Positions 15,388-23,591 of a stretch of 64,000 nucleotides of DNA are shown here, piece after piece (position 1 is the first letter of the stretch; the number at the start of each line of letters is the position of its first letter). The translations under genes were made by a program, and so were the position numbers. Origin of the DNA: Streptomyces piniterrae (GTDB taxonomy: Bacteria; Actinomycetota; Actinomycetes; Streptomycetales; Streptomycetaceae); contig NZ_SUMB01000002.1 in assembly GCF_005048155.1 (NCBI RefSeq), positions 124,001 through 188,000 of the forward strand. Reading direction: 5' to 3'. The notes under the pieces are model-generated. The model worked only from the letters and a program-made list of their open reading frames with translations. It did no database searches and was not told where the DNA came from.

Positions 15388-16584
15388 TCACCGCCTCCCC
15401 TTCGGCAGGCCGAGCAGCCGCTCGGCGATGATGTCGCGCTGGATCTCATTGGTGCCCGCATAGATCGGACCGGCCAGCGCGAACGTCCAGCCCTCCGCCC
15501 AACTCCCGTGATCCGCCGCCTCGTTGGCATCATCGGCGAGTTCGCCTCCGGCGCCGAGGACGTCGAGCGCGGTCTCGTGCAGGGCGATGTCCAGCTCGGA
15601 CCAGAAGACCTTGTTCAGGCTGGACTCGGCGCCGAGGCTGCCGCCCGCGGCGAGCCGGGCGGCATGGGCGCGGGTGAACAGGTGGTACGCGCGGGCGCCG
15701 ATGACCGCGTCGGCGACCCGATCGCGCAGCGCCGTATCGGCCGTATTGGTCGTGTTGGCCGGATCGGCCGGATCGGTATGCCGACGCCACAGCTCGACGA
15801 GACGGCCGGCGGCCGCCGTGAAGCGCCCGGGGCTGCGCAGCGTGAGGCCGCGCTCATTGCCCGCGGTGCTCATCGCGACCCGCCACCCCTGGCCCGGCTC
15901 GCCGATAACGTCCTCGTCCGGGACGAAGACCTCGTCGAGGAAGAGCTCGGCGAAGGCGGGCTTGCCGTCCAGCCGCCCGATGGGCCGTACGGTCACGCCG
16001 GGCGCCCGAAGATCGAACATCACATATGTCAGCCCGCGGTGCGGCCGGTCCGCCTCCGGATCGCTGCGGAACAGGCCGAACGCGCGATCCGCGAACGCGG
16101 CCCGTGACGACCAGGTCTTCTGCCCGCTGAGCAGCCAGCCGCCCGCGGTCCGTACGGCTGTGGAGCGCAACGACGCGAGATCCGATCCGGCTTCCGGCTC
16201 GGACCAGGCTTGCGCCCAGACGACCTCGCCGTTCGCCATCGGGGGCAGTACACGGGCGAGTTGGGCGGGGGAGCCGTGCTCGAAGAGGGTCGGGGCGAGC
16301 AGGTTGATGCCGTTCTGGCCGACCCGGCCGGGAGCGTTCGCGGCGTAGTACTCCTCCTCGAAGATCAGCCAGCGTGCGAGGGACGCCCCGCGGCCGCCGT
16401 ACTCCTCGGGCCAGGAGACCGCCGACCAGCGGTCCGCGGCCAGGGCGCGCTCCCACGCCCGGTGGGCGGCGAAACCCTCCTCGGTCTCCAGCGAGGGGAG
16501 GGGGTCGGCGGGTACGTGAGCGGAGAGCCAGGCGCGCGCAGAATGCCTGAACTCCTCGTCCTCCGGGGCGTGTTCGAGATCCAT
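15388..16584 (-). CDS. ipdE1: Acyl-CoA dehydrogenase subunit, IpdE1 (FadE30)-like
   Basis: The 398 residues read from ATG 16584, which has AGGGAG upstream. The frame above is antisense to the SDR gene and unsupported. FAD/substrate motifs are WAQAWSEPEAGSDLASLRS and GQKTWSSRAAFADRAFGLFR, and the C-terminal signature is FALAGPIYAGTNEIQRDIIAERLLGLP. It is first in an operon with the shorter dehydrogenase. It diverges from an ipdF-like SDR with a KstR2-like box (16618-16631) between, as fadE30 lies beside Rv3559c (ipdF) in Mycobacterium tuberculosis. Reaction: flavin-dependent alpha,beta-desaturation of a steroid-ring-derived acyl-CoA. An imperfect ADPANTTNTAD stretch suggests a small repeat insertion. 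Confidence 0.75.
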   Translation of the reverse strand: MDLEHAPEDEEFRHSARAWLSAHVPADPLPSLETEEGFAAHRAWERALAADRWSAVSWPEEYGGRGASLARWLIFEEEYYAANAPGRVGQNGINLLAPTLFEHGSPAQLARVLPPMANGEVVWAQAWSEPEAGSDLASLRSTAVRTAGGWLLSGQKTWSSRAAFADRAFGLFRSDPEADRPHRGLTYVMFDLRAPGVTVRPIGRLDGKPAFAELFLDEVFVPDEDVIGEPGQGWRVAMSTAGNERGLTLRSPGRFTAAAGRLVELWRRHTDPADPANTTNTADTALRDRVADAVIGARAYHLFTRAHAARLAAGGSLGAESSLNKVFWSELDIALHETALDVLGAGGELADDANEAADHGSWAEGWTFALAGPIYAGTNEIQRDIIAERLLGLPKGRR

Positions 16585-16617
16585 CGGGCTCCGCTCCCTA
16601 GGCGTTCCCTGTTCCCT

Positions 16618-16631
16618 AACAAGTGTTTGGT
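16618..16631. promoter_or_regulatory. KstR2-like operator 1
   Basis: AACAAGTGTTTGGT lies between the divergent ipdE1 and ipdF genes. It matches the mycobacterial KstR2 motif AnCAAGnnCTTGnT at all fixed positions but one, and matches the second site in this window at 12 of 14 positions when one is reverse-complemented. It abuts a -10-like TAGGTT (16631-16636) of the ipdF promoter, a position suited to repression. Confidence 0.75.
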
Positions 16632-16647
16632 AGGTTAGCGTACGGCC

Positions 16648-17526
16648 ATGACGACCGAGAAGCCTCCATACGTCCCCGGGCATGGGCTGCTGGCCGGCCG
16701 GACGGCCGTCGTCACCGCCGCCGCCGGCGCCGGGATCGGCGGCGCCACCGCACGCAAACTGCTGGAGGAGGGCGCGGACGTCGTCCTCTCCGACACCCAC
16801 ACCCGCCGGCTCAAAGAATCCGAGGACCGGCTCGCCGAGGAGTTCGGCGCCCGACGGGTCGCCGCCCTGCCCTGCGACGTCACCGACGAAGCGCAGGTCG
16901 GCGCACTCTTCGACCTGGCGGAGCAGCGGCACGGCCGGCTCGACATCGTCGTCAACAACGCCGGACTCGGCGGCACCGCCGACCTCGTCGAGATGACCGA
17001 CGACCAATGGGCCACGGTCCTTGACGTCACCCTCAACGGCACCTTCCGCTGCACCCGCGCCGCGCTCCGCCGGATGAAGGCGGCACACGACGGCGAACGG
17101 CTCACGGGGCCAGGCTCAGGACGATATCCAGGCCTAGGCTCAGGGCCAGGCTCAGGCCCAGGACCAAGCCCCGGCTCCGGCCCCGGCGTCATCGTCAACA
17201 ACGCCTCGGTCGTCGGCTGGCGCGCCCAGCGCGGTCAGGCGCACTACGCCGCCGCCAAGGCCGGGGTGATGGCCCTGACCCGCTGCGCCGCCGTCGAGGC
17301 CGCCGCGTACGGGGTCCGGGTGAACGCCGTCTCGCCGAGCCTGGCCATGCACCCACACCTCGCCAAGGTCACCACCGACGAGCTGCTGAGCGAACTCACC
17401 GCCCGGGAGGCGTTCGGCCGCTATGCCGAGCCCTGGGAGGTCGCCAACGTCATCGTCTTCCTCGCCAGCGACTACTCCTCGTACATGACCGGCGAGGCCG
17501 TCGCCGTCAGCAGCCAGCACGCCTGA
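16648..17526 (+). CDS. ipdF: Short-chain dehydrogenase, IpdF (Rv3559c)-like
   Basis: This 292-residue SDR has cofactor motif TAAAGAGIGGATA (about 23-35), LDIVVNNAG, catalytic Ser in VNNASVVGWRAQ, and YxxxK in HYAAAKAGV. The end (YMTGEAVAVSSQHA) is typical of the group. In the KstR2 regulon IpdF acts as a hydroxyacyl-CoA dehydrogenase during degradation of the last steroid rings. Between helix E and strand 5 it carries a foreign GP/GS-rich stretch (about 154-180, DNA 17107-17184) made of CCAGGCTCAGG-like repeats, absent from normal SDRs. The ATG at 16648 has no clear ribosome site and lies 12 nt after a -10-like element, so the mRNA may be nearly leaderless. Confidence 0.78.
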   Translation: MTTEKPPYVPGHGLLAGRTAVVTAAAGAGIGGATARKLLEEGADVVLSDTHTRRLKESEDRLAEEFGARRVAALPCDVTDEAQVGALFDLAEQRHGRLDIVVNNAGLGGTADLVEMTDDQWATVLDVTLNGTFRCTRAALRRMKAAHDGERLTGPGSGRYPGLGSGPGSGPGPSPGSGPGVIVNNASVVGWRAQRGQAHYAAAKAGVMALTRCAAVEAAAYGVRVNAVSPSLAMHPHLAKVTTDELLSELTAREAFGRYAEPWEVANVIVFLASDYSSYMTGEAVAVSSQHA

Positions 17527-17564
17527 GACCGGGGCCGGGCCGGATACGGAGCGACAATGGCCAG

Positions 17565-18248
17565 GTGCCAACCGCAAAGAACGCCCAGAGCGCAAAGAAC
17601 GCCCAGAGCGCCAAGAACCCGAAGAGTGCCGGCAAGGTTCGCAGCAAGAAGACCGCGACCGTGAGCGCGTCCCCGGAGCGCCGCCGCGAGCTGCTGAACA
17701 CCGCCGCCGAGGTGTTCGCCGCGCAGGGCTACAACGCCACGACCGTACGGAAGATCGCCGACGAGGCGGGCATGCTCGCCGGCAGCCTCTACTACCACTT
17801 CGACTCCAAGGAATCGATGGTCGACGAGATCCTCTCCACCTTCCTCACCGAGCTCTGGGACGGCTACGACGCCGTGCTCGCCGCCGGACTCGGCCCCAGG
17901 GAGACCATCGAAGCCCTGGTCACCGAGTCCTTCCGGGAGATCGACCGGCACCGCGCCGCCGTCGCCATCTACCAGAAGGAGTCCAAGCACCTCGCCGCCC
18001 AGCCCCGTTTCGGGTATCTCACCGACTCCCAGCAGAAGTTCGAGAAGGCGTGGCTGGGCACTCTGGAGCGGGGCGTGGCCGACGGGGTGTTCCGTGCCGA
18101 CCTCGACATCCGGCTCACCTACCGCTTCGTCCGCGACACCGTCTGGGTCGCGGCGAGCTGGTACCGGCCGGCCGGACACCACAGCCCGGAGGAGATCGCC
18201 CGCCAGTACCTGTCGATGGTCCTGGACGGTATCGCCGTACGGGAGTGA
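17565..18248 (+). CDS. kstR2: TetR-family repressor of steroid C/D-ring catabolism, KstR2
   Basis: The 227-residue product starts at GTG 17565. After a repeat-rich N-terminus comes the HTH: RRRELLNTAAEVFAAQGYNA, then TTVRKIADEAGMLAGSLYYHF and SKESMVDEIL. The ligand domain shows QKESKHLAAQPRFGYL and YRFVRDTVWVAASWYRP. From memory, mycobacterial KstR2 has QDEAQRLASQPRFSYI and YRFIRDTTWVSVRWYRP, a striking match. KstR2 binds HIP-CoA as inducer. It is co-oriented with ipdF and fadA6, with gaps of 38 and 49 nt. The first 20 residues are a tandem AKNAQS repeat not seen in mycobacterial KstR2. Confidence 0.88.
   Translation: MPTAKNAQSAKNAQSAKNPKSAGKVRSKKTATVSASPERRRELLNTAAEVFAAQGYNATTVRKIADEAGMLAGSLYYHFDSKESMVDEILSTFLTELWDGYDAVLAAGLGPRETIEALVTESFREIDRHRAAVAIYQKESKHLAAQPRFGYLTDSQQKFEKAWLGTLERGVADGVFRADLDIRLTYRFVRDTVWVAASWYRPAGHHSPEEIARQYLSMVLDGIAVRE
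17574..17627 (+). repeat. 18-nt tandem repeats at the 5' end of kstR2
   Basis: Two perfect copies of GCAAAGAACGCCCAGAGC (17574-17591 and 17592-17609) and a degenerate third (17610-17627) encode AKNAQS-AKNAQS-AKNPKS ahead of the DNA-binding domain. They keep frame and are probably a recent slippage expansion. Confidence 0.9.
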
Positions 18249-18297
18249 CCCCCGACTCCCGCACGGGAGTGCCCTCACCAGCCAAGGAGCCGCCGTC

Positions 18298-19575
18298 ATG
18301 GCCGAGTCACACCAGCCGCGACAGCCACAACAGCTGAGTCAACCGCGCCAGCCGCACCAGCGGTCCCACCAGAAGCCCGACCAGCAGTCCCACCAGCAGC
18401 CCCATCAGTCGTACCAGCGCTCCGAGGCATACATCGTCGATGCGGTACGCACCCCCGTCGGCAGGCGGAACGGCGGACTCGCCGCCGTACACCCCGCCGA
18501 CCTCGGCGCGCATGTCCTCAAGGCGCTGATGGACCGTACAGGCGTGGACCCGGCCGCCGTCGAGGACATCGTCCTCGGCTGCCTGGACACCGTCGGACCG
18601 CAGGCCGGCGACATCGCCCGCACCGCCTGGCTGGCGGCCGGACTGCCCGAGGAGGTGCCGGGCGTGACCGTCGACCGGCAGTGCGGCTCCTCGCAGCAGG
18701 CCGTGCACTTCGCGGCGCAGGGCGTGCTCTCCGGTACCCAGGACCTCGTCGTCGCCGGCGGCACCCAGAACATGTCGATGATCCCGATCGCCTTCGCCAG
18801 CCGGCAGGCCGCCGAGCCGCTCGGCCTCACCGACGGCCCGTTCGCCGGCAGCGAGGGCTGGCGCGCCCGCTACGGCGACCAGCCGGTGAACCAGTTCCAC
18901 GGCGCCGAACTGATCGCCGAGAAATGGGGCATATCCCGCCACGACATGGAGGAGTTCGCGCTCCGCTCACACCAGCGCGCGATCCGCGCCATCGACGAGG
19001 GCCGCTTCGCGCGCGAAACGGTGCCGTACGGAGACGTCACGGTGGACGAGGGCCCGCGCCGCGACACCTCCCTGGAGAAGATGGCCGGCCTCAAACCGCT
19101 CGTCGAAGGCGGCCGGCTGACCGCCGCCGTCTCCTCCCAAGTCTCCGACGGCGCCTCGGCGATGCTCCTGGCCAGCGAGCGAGCCGTCCGCGAGCACGGA
19201 CTGACCCCACGCGCCCGCATCCACCACCTCTCGGTACGCGGCGAGGACCCCATCCGTATGCTCTCCGCGCCCATTCCCGCCACCGCGCACGCACTGAAGA
19301 AGACCGGCCTCACCCTCGACGCGATCGACCTGGTCGAGATCAACGAGGCGTTCGCATCCGTCGTCCTGGCCTGGCTCAAGGAAACCGGCGCCGACCTCGA
19401 CAAGGTCAACGTCAACGGCGGCGCCATCGCCCTCGGCCACCCCCTCGGCGCGACCGGCGCCAAGCTGATGACCACGCTGCTGCACGAACTGGAACGCACC
19501 GGCGGACGCTACGGCCTCCAAACCATGTGCGAGGGCGGCGGCCAGGCCAACGTCACCATCATCGAACGCCTGTAA
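18298..19575 (+). CDS. fadA6: Thiolase, FadA6-like
   Basis: The 425 residues read from ATG 18298 (AAGGAG upstream). The first 40 residues are a Gln/His/Pro/Ser repeat tail (RQPQQ, RQPHQ, SHQQPHQ) foreign to thiolases. The enzyme proper begins at AYIVDAVRTPVGRRNGG. The nucleophile is Cys129 in [23 protein letters not shown] supplies the catalytic His and MCEGGGQANVTIIERL the second Cys. FadA6 cleaves the beta-ketoacyl-CoA formed after opening of the last steroid rings. It ends the ipdF-kstR2-fadA6 strand unit and belongs to the KstR2 regulon in mycobacteria, where fadA6 lies next to kstR2. Confidence 0.85.
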   Translation: MAESHQPRQPQQLSQPRQPHQRSHQKPDQQSHQQPHQSYQRSEAYIVDAVRTPVGRRNGGLAAVHPADLGAHVLKALMDRTGVDPAAVEDIVLGCLDTVGPQAGDIARTAWLAAGLPEEVPGVTVDRQCGSSQQAVHFAAQGVLSGTQDLVVAGGTQNMSMIPIAFASRQAAEPLGLTDGPFAGSEGWRARYGDQPVNQFHGAELIAEKWGISRHDMEEFALRSHQRAIRAIDEGRFARETVPYGDVTVDEGPRRDTSLEKMAGLKPLVEGGRLTAAVSSQVSDGASAMLLASERAVREHGLTPRARIHHLSVRGEDPIRMLSAPIPATAHALKKTGLTLDAIDLVEINEAFASVVLAWLKETGADLDKVNVNGGAIALGHPLGATGAKLMTTLLHELERTGGRYGLQTMCEGGGQANVTIIERL

Positions 19576-19809
19576 CCGGCGCTGCGACCCACAACGTGAC
19601 CAGCCGACTTCCGCCGATAATCAACGCTGCCCTCGCCCTAACCACCAGTGGGAACTAATCACTCTCCGTAATCGTTGCCGAAATAGGAAGGAGGCAAGGC
19701 GGCGGCGAACAGGCACCCGGCTCCGCAGCGAAGGAGGAGAAGGAAGTAGGAGAAGTAGGAGGCGCAGTAGGTGTAGAGGGAAGCAGCAGGGCGAGGTGGC
19801 TCGCAGGGC

Positions 19810-20184
19810 TTACAGTCGCCCTGCCACCGCATCACCCACGCCCAGCAGCGCAGCGCCGACGAGCACCGCCGCGTACGTCAGGCGGGTTGACGCGCGCCGA
19901 GCGAGTACGGCGCCCAGCCCCGCGAGGACGATGCCCGCCGAGTAAAGGCCCGTCCAGGTGCCCACTTGGTGGCCCCGCGAAAGCCGGACGATGGCCAGAA
20001 CCAGGCCCAGGAGGGTCACGAACACCGCGATCACGGTGTACGCGAGACGCTTCTGCCGGTCCTGGCGAGCGGTGTCCTCGGCGATCCCCGGTATGCCCTG
20101 CTGCTGAAAGCCTGCACGCAGCTGCTCGGCGCGGCTGTCGGGGGTGTGGCGGCTGGGGTTGTAGCTGTCTCCGTGTCCGGTCAT
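19810..20184 (-). CDS. Small membrane protein of unknown function
   Basis: The 124 residues read from ATG 20184. A hydrophilic N-terminus (about 1-46) precedes three predicted membrane helices: AYTVIAVFVTLLGLVLAIV, WTGLYSAGIVLAGLGAVLA and RLTYAAVLVGAALLGVG. I do not recognise a family beyond generic actinomycete membrane proteins. It is divergent from the next membrane gene by 60 nt. It is one of three genes that separate the two halves of the steroid cluster. Confidence 0.7.
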   Translation of the reverse strand: MTGHGDSYNPSRHTPDSRAEQLRAGFQQQGIPGIAEDTARQDRQKRLAYTVIAVFVTLLGLVLAIVRLSRGHQVGTWTGLYSAGIVLAGLGAVLARRASTRLTYAAVLVGAALLGVGDAVAGRL

Positions 20185-20244
20185 AGGGCGGAAGCCTACG
20201 GGCCGCAGGAGAGCGAGGCTCGGGAATGCGTACACTCTCGGATC

Positions 20245-20889
20245 ATGCCCATGCCACACACTTCCCCCGCCCCCGCGCCCGACGCGACCGTGGTGCGCAC
20301 CGGCCGCCGGGGCGCGCTCCGCTCCCTGCCCATCTGCCTGATCCTGGTCGCGCTCGGCCTGGCCGGCGTGGTCGGGCTGATCATGCTGGCCACGGGCAAC
20401 GCCAAGGGCGACTTCTCGGTGAAGGGGCTGCTCGGGCTCCTGATGATGCTGGCGTTCGGCGCGCTTGGGGTGCTGCTCGGCGTGCCGATCTGGCGGGGCA
20501 GGAACGCTGCGGTGATCGTGGACGGCGCCGGCCTCTGGCTCGACAACGGGCGGGCACGGCAGATCATCCCCTGGGACACACTGGCCGGGGTCGGCCTGCA
20601 GTGGAGCCAGATGGGGAAGCGGGTGAAGCAGTACTCCGTCGAGCTCTGCCCCAGCGGCCCGATCAACGACCGCGACCCGGTGCTCTGGGCCCTGGTCCGC
20701 GACGAGGAGCCGATCGCTCCCGGGCTGCCGCGGCTGCGCTACCGCCTTCCGGTGCCGACGGGCGGCGGTCAGGAGAAGGTCACGGCGGCGATCCGCCAGT
20801 ACGCGCCGGCGCACCTGTGGCTGGGCGAGGCGCAGCGCGAGCCCGGCCACCTCGGCCGCCCTGACCTCAGCCGCCGCCCCGGGCGCTAA
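20245..20889 (+). CDS. Membrane protein with PH-like C-terminal domain, unknown function
   Basis: The 214 residues read from ATG 20245. Two N-terminal membrane helices (about 26-48 and 60-82) are followed by a soluble domain beginning NAAVIVDGAGLWLDNGRARQ and IIPWDTLAGVGLQWSQ. That pattern is typical of small actinomycete proteins with a bacterial PH-like fold next to the membrane. No catalytic motif is seen. It is followed by a strong hairpin terminator. It has no obvious functional link to the flanking steroid genes. Confidence 0.7.
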   Translation: MPMPHTSPAPAPDATVVRTGRRGALRSLPICLILVALGLAGVVGLIMLATGNAKGDFSVKGLLGLLMMLAFGALGVLLGVPIWRGRNAAVIVDGAGLWLDNGRARQIIPWDTLAGVGLQWSQMGKRVKQYSVELCPSGPINDRDPVLWALVRDEEPIAPGLPRLRYRLPVPTGGGQEKVTAAIRQYAPAHLWLGEAQREPGHLGRPDLSRRPGR

Positions 20890-20896
20890 CGCTCAC

Positions 20897-20922
20897 GGGC
20901 CGCCGACCGAGGTCGGCGGCCC
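20897..20922. terminator. Hairpin terminator between convergent genes
   Basis: A perfect 12-bp stem GGGCCGCCGACC / GGTCGGCGGCCC with a two-base GA loop lies eight nt after the stop of the membrane-protein gene and 30 nt after the stop of the secreted small protein on the other strand. Confidence 0.85.
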
Positions 20923-20951
20923 GCGCAGCCTGCCCTCAGCAGGGGTGGCGG

Positions 20952-21263
20952 TCAGCAGGGTGTGTTCTTGACGTACACCGCCCGCGGCCAGGATGCCGGC
21001 GCGTAGCGGACGTCCTTTGTGACGCCCTTGGCCAGGCGGCCGTGCGGGTCCTTGTAGTGCGGTATGGCGATGGTGAAGCACGCGGGGCGCTTGGTGCACA
21101 GATTGGTCAGCTTCACGTAGTGCTGGCGGTCCTTGTCGAAGTACTTCTGCACCTTGACGCACCGCGGTGTCCGCTCGGCGGCCGCCGCGTTGGAGGCGGT
21201 GGCCAGGGTCAGCGACGCGCCGCATGTCACCACGGTCAGCGCTATGGCCATGATCTTCCGCAC
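20952..21263 (-). CDS. Small secreted protein of unknown function
   Basis: The 103 residues read from GTG 21263, preceded by GGGGGAG. The longer frame from 21323 lacks a ribosome site. A Sec-type signal (KIMAIALTVVTCGASLTLATASNAAAA) ends near residue 30. The mature ~70-residue domain is basic and has four Cys (RCVKVQ, NLCTK, ACFTIAIP, NTPC), suggesting two disulphides. Aromatic residues in KYFDKDRQHYVKLTN and HYKDPHG fit a compact beta fold like other small Streptomyces exported proteins. Function unknown. Confidence 0.75.
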   Translation of the reverse strand: MRKIMAIALTVVTCGASLTLATASNAAAAERTPRCVKVQKYFDKDRQHYVKLTNLCTKRPACFTIAIPHYKDPHGRLAKGVTKDVRYAPASWPRAVYVKNTPC

Positions 21264-21585
21264 GTAATCTCCCCCGTTGGAAAACTTCCCCCGCGACGGC
21301 CGATCCGACCTCCGCGCGTTCATCAGTTCTCACCCCATTATTGTGCATCCGCCCCAGGAGCAAATCAGCCCTGAGTACCACACTGCAGTCGACCCTGAGT
21401 AGCATCCCCGGCAGCACACGAGAACCCCGGTAGTAGCACCTTGGAACGATGGCGGTAGCAGCGCCCCGACCGGTCGGTTCGTGGAACAGTCCCGGCACCA
21501 GCACTACGTGGAACCGCCCCCCGGCAAGGGTCCGGTAAGGGTCCGGCAAGCGATCCGTGATCCGTTTCACGGGATGGGGGCGCAG
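21264..21585. other. 322-nt gap without a convincing gene
   Basis: It contains the promoter region of the small secreted protein and a stretch of GGTCCGGTAAGGGTCCGGCAAG-type short repeats at about 21529-21550, just past the ipdC stop codon. No open frame here has typical codon bias or a family match. Confidence 0.4.
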
Positions 21586-22770
21586 TCAGAGGACGGTGGG
21601 GGACGTAGCGGGATCACGGGACCGGACTCCAGCCAGTCCGTCCAGCGTCTCGTACGCCTCGCTCATGATCCGCTCCACCAGTTGTGCGCACGAGGGCAGG
21701 TCCTCGATCAGCCCGGCGATCTGGCCGGCGGCCATCACCCCCAGATCCGTCCGCCCCTCGACCATCGCGGCCCGCAGCATCATCGGCGTATTGGCCGCGA
21801 GCAGAACCTGACTCCAGGTCAGCTCCTTGCCGTGCTTCATCGCCAGCCCATCGCGCACCATCTGGGACCACCGCATCCCGGACCGTTTGCGGAACGCCGC
21901 GGCGTGTCGGACGGCCCGCAGTAAAGCGGCCGAACGCCCGCTCTTCTCAAGGGAGTTGACGAGATCCGTACGCAGCATCCGGTGCGGCAGTCCGTCCACC
22001 TTCGTCGTGACCGTGATGTCCTTGACCGACGCCGCCAGATAGCGCTCCTTGACCGCGTCGGGGACGGTGCTGTCGGACGTGAGCAGAAACCGCGTACCCA
22101 TCGCCACCCCCGACGCGCCGAAGGCGAGCGCGGCGACCAGCCCCCGCCCGTCACGAAAGCCGCCGGCCGCGATGACGGGAATCCCGACCGCGTCCACGAC
22201 CTGGGGCAGCAGCACACTCGTCGCCACTTCGCCGGTGTGCCCGCCCCCCTCGCCCCCCTGGACGAGCACCGCGTCGGCACCCCAGGCCGCCACCTTCTCG
22301 GCGTGCCGGCGCGCCCCGACCGACGGGATGACGACCACCCCCGCGTCCTTGAGCCGCGCTATCAGTTCTCGGGAGGGGGCCAACGCGAAGGAGGCCACCT
22401 TCACCCCCTCCTCGATGATCACCCGCACCCGCTCCCCGGCGTCACCGGCATCCGCGCGCAGATTGACCCCGAACGGCGCGTCCGTACGGGAGCCGACCTC
22501 GCGCACGGCCGCCCGCAGCTCGGGCACGGTCATCGTGGCGGACGCCAGGATTCCCAGCGCCCCGGCATTCGCGGTGGCGGAGACCAGCCGCGGCCCGGCC
22601 ACCCACCCCATGCCGGTCTGCACGATCGGGTGCCGTACGCCGACGAGATCGGTGAGGGCGGTCCGTAGGGGCGGCGGGTCCGGCGGGGTGGTGCGGGTGG
22701 CTGGTGCGGCGGGTGGTCCCTCGTTGTCGCGGGGCGGCCCCTCGTTGTCGCGGCGATCGTCGGTCGTCAC
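21586..22770 (-). CDS. ipdC: Nitronate monooxygenase-like flavoenzyme, IpdC
   Basis: The 394 residues read from GTG 22770, overlapping the ipdB stop (GTGA). The TIM-barrel NPD/FMN family shows GVRHPIVQTGMGWVAGP, ADAVLVQGGEGGGHTGE (FMN phosphate region), IPVIAAGGFRDGRGLVAAL and GASGVAMGTRFLLT. IpdC of the KstR2 regulon (Rv3553) is a flavin-dependent enzyme that processes the HIP-derived CoA thioester before ring opening. It is last gene of the echA20-ipdA-ipdB-ipdC operon, same order as in mycobacteria. The first 37 residues contain a duplicated RDNEGPP motif from an 18-nt DNA repeat and are probably dispensable. Confidence 0.85.
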   Translation of the reverse strand: MTTDDRRDNEGPPRDNEGPPAAPATRTTPPDPPPLRTALTDLVGVRHPIVQTGMGWVAGPRLVSATANAGALGILASATMTVPELRAAVREVGSRTDAPFGVNLRADAGDAGERVRVIIEEGVKVASFALAPSRELIARLKDAGVVVIPSVGARRHAEKVAAWGADAVLVQGGEGGGHTGEVATSVLLPQVVDAVGIPVIAAGGFRDGRGLVAALAFGASGVAMGTRFLLTSDSTVPDAVKERYLAASVKDITVTTKVDGLPHRMLRTDLVNSLEKSGRSAALLRAVRHAAAFRKRSGMRWSQMVRDGLAMKHGKELTWSQVLLAANTPMMLRAAMVEGRTDLGVMAAGQIAGLIEDLPSCAQLVERIMSEAYETLDGLAGVRSRDPATSPTVL

Positions 22771-23591
22771 GTACGTACCTCGCGATCGCGCAGCCCGCGG
22801 GGGTCGATCACCTCGCGGATCAGTCGCAGCTCCGCTGCCGTCGGCGCCCGGGTCTCCGGCACCTCCGGAGGCACCACCAGCTCGAAGCCGGTGGCCTCCC
22901 GTACCTGCTCGACGCTCACACCGGGATGCAGCGAACGGATCCGCATCGAGTGGTCGGGGGTCGAGAAGTCGAACACGCCCAGATCGCTGATGACTTCGGG
23001 AATGTGGTGGTAGCGGGTCGCTGAGGGGCCGGCCGCCTCGGCCCGGTCGTAACCGACGCCGCAGACCATGTCGACCCGCTCGACGAAGGTCCGTCGAGAA
23101 TGCCGTGGAATCCAGTAACTCGTCGGATTGTTGAGGGTGTTGATGGGCGCGCCCCGCACGCCGAGCAGCTGGCGGGCCGGCCGGGACCACTCGCCGACGC
23201 AGGAGATGTTCTGGTTGCCGAAACGATCGATCTGACTCGCGCCCATCATGACGTGCCGGCGCCCGGTGGCCACCAGCGCCAGATGCTGGCGGTACGGCAA
23301 CCAGCCCTCGGTCACCTCGGACCGTGCGCCGACCGCGGGGACGTCGCCCATCAGCAGCGCCTCCCCGTCGGTGAGCAGGAGATCGGGCGAGAACGTCAGC
23401 CGGGCCAGCCGCGCACCGATCGACGGCACCGTGCCCATCGGGCTGGCGAGCACCTCGCCGGCGCCCCGCCACGCCTCGGCGCAGGCCAGCACGCAGTACT
23501 CGGCCCGCGTGGTGGGGGCCGGGGGAGTGGGCTGGTTGGACGTGCTGGGAGGGGGTGAGGGGACGGTACGGTTGGTCGGAGTGGAGTTCAT
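22767..23591 (-). CDS. ipdB: CoA-transferase-fold ring hydrolase beta subunit, IpdB
   Basis: The 274 residues read from ATG 23591, overlapping the ipdA stop (ATGA). The frame open above this is inside ipdA. Family I CoA-transferase beta fold: EALLMGDVPAVG, MMGASQIDRFGNQNISCVG, GAPINTLNNPTSYWIPRHS and FVERVDMVCGVGYDR. With IpdA it forms the hydrolase that opens the last steroid ring (ring C) of COCHEA-CoA rather than moving CoA. The first 28 residues are a Pro/Thr/Ser-rich tail (RTVPSPPPSTSNQPTPPAPT) not expected in the family. Confidence 0.87.
   Translation of the reverse strand: MNSTPTNRTVPSPPPSTSNQPTPPAPTTRAEYCVLACAEAWRGAGEVLASPMGTVPSIGARLARLTFSPDLLLTDGEALLMGDVPAVGARSEVTEGWLPYRQHLALVATGRRHVMMGASQIDRFGNQNISCVGEWSRPARQLLGVRGAPINTLNNPTSYWIPRHSRRTFVERVDMVCGVGYDRAEAAGPSATRYHHIPEVISDLGVFDFSTPDHSMRIRSLHPGVSVEQVREATGFELVVPPEVPETRAPTAAELRLIREVIDPRGLRDREVRT

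Noticed and set aside
16585..17088. Upstream extension of the ipdE1 frame to 566 residues
   Set aside because: The extension is antisense to the SDR gene and crosses the KstR2-like operator. The ATG at 16584 has a good ribosome site and the usual dehydrogenase N-terminus.
20185..20850. 346-residue frame extending the small membrane protein at 19810
   Set aside because: The added part is antisense to the membrane-protein gene at 20245 and has no membrane or domain features. ATG 20184 gives a sensible protein.
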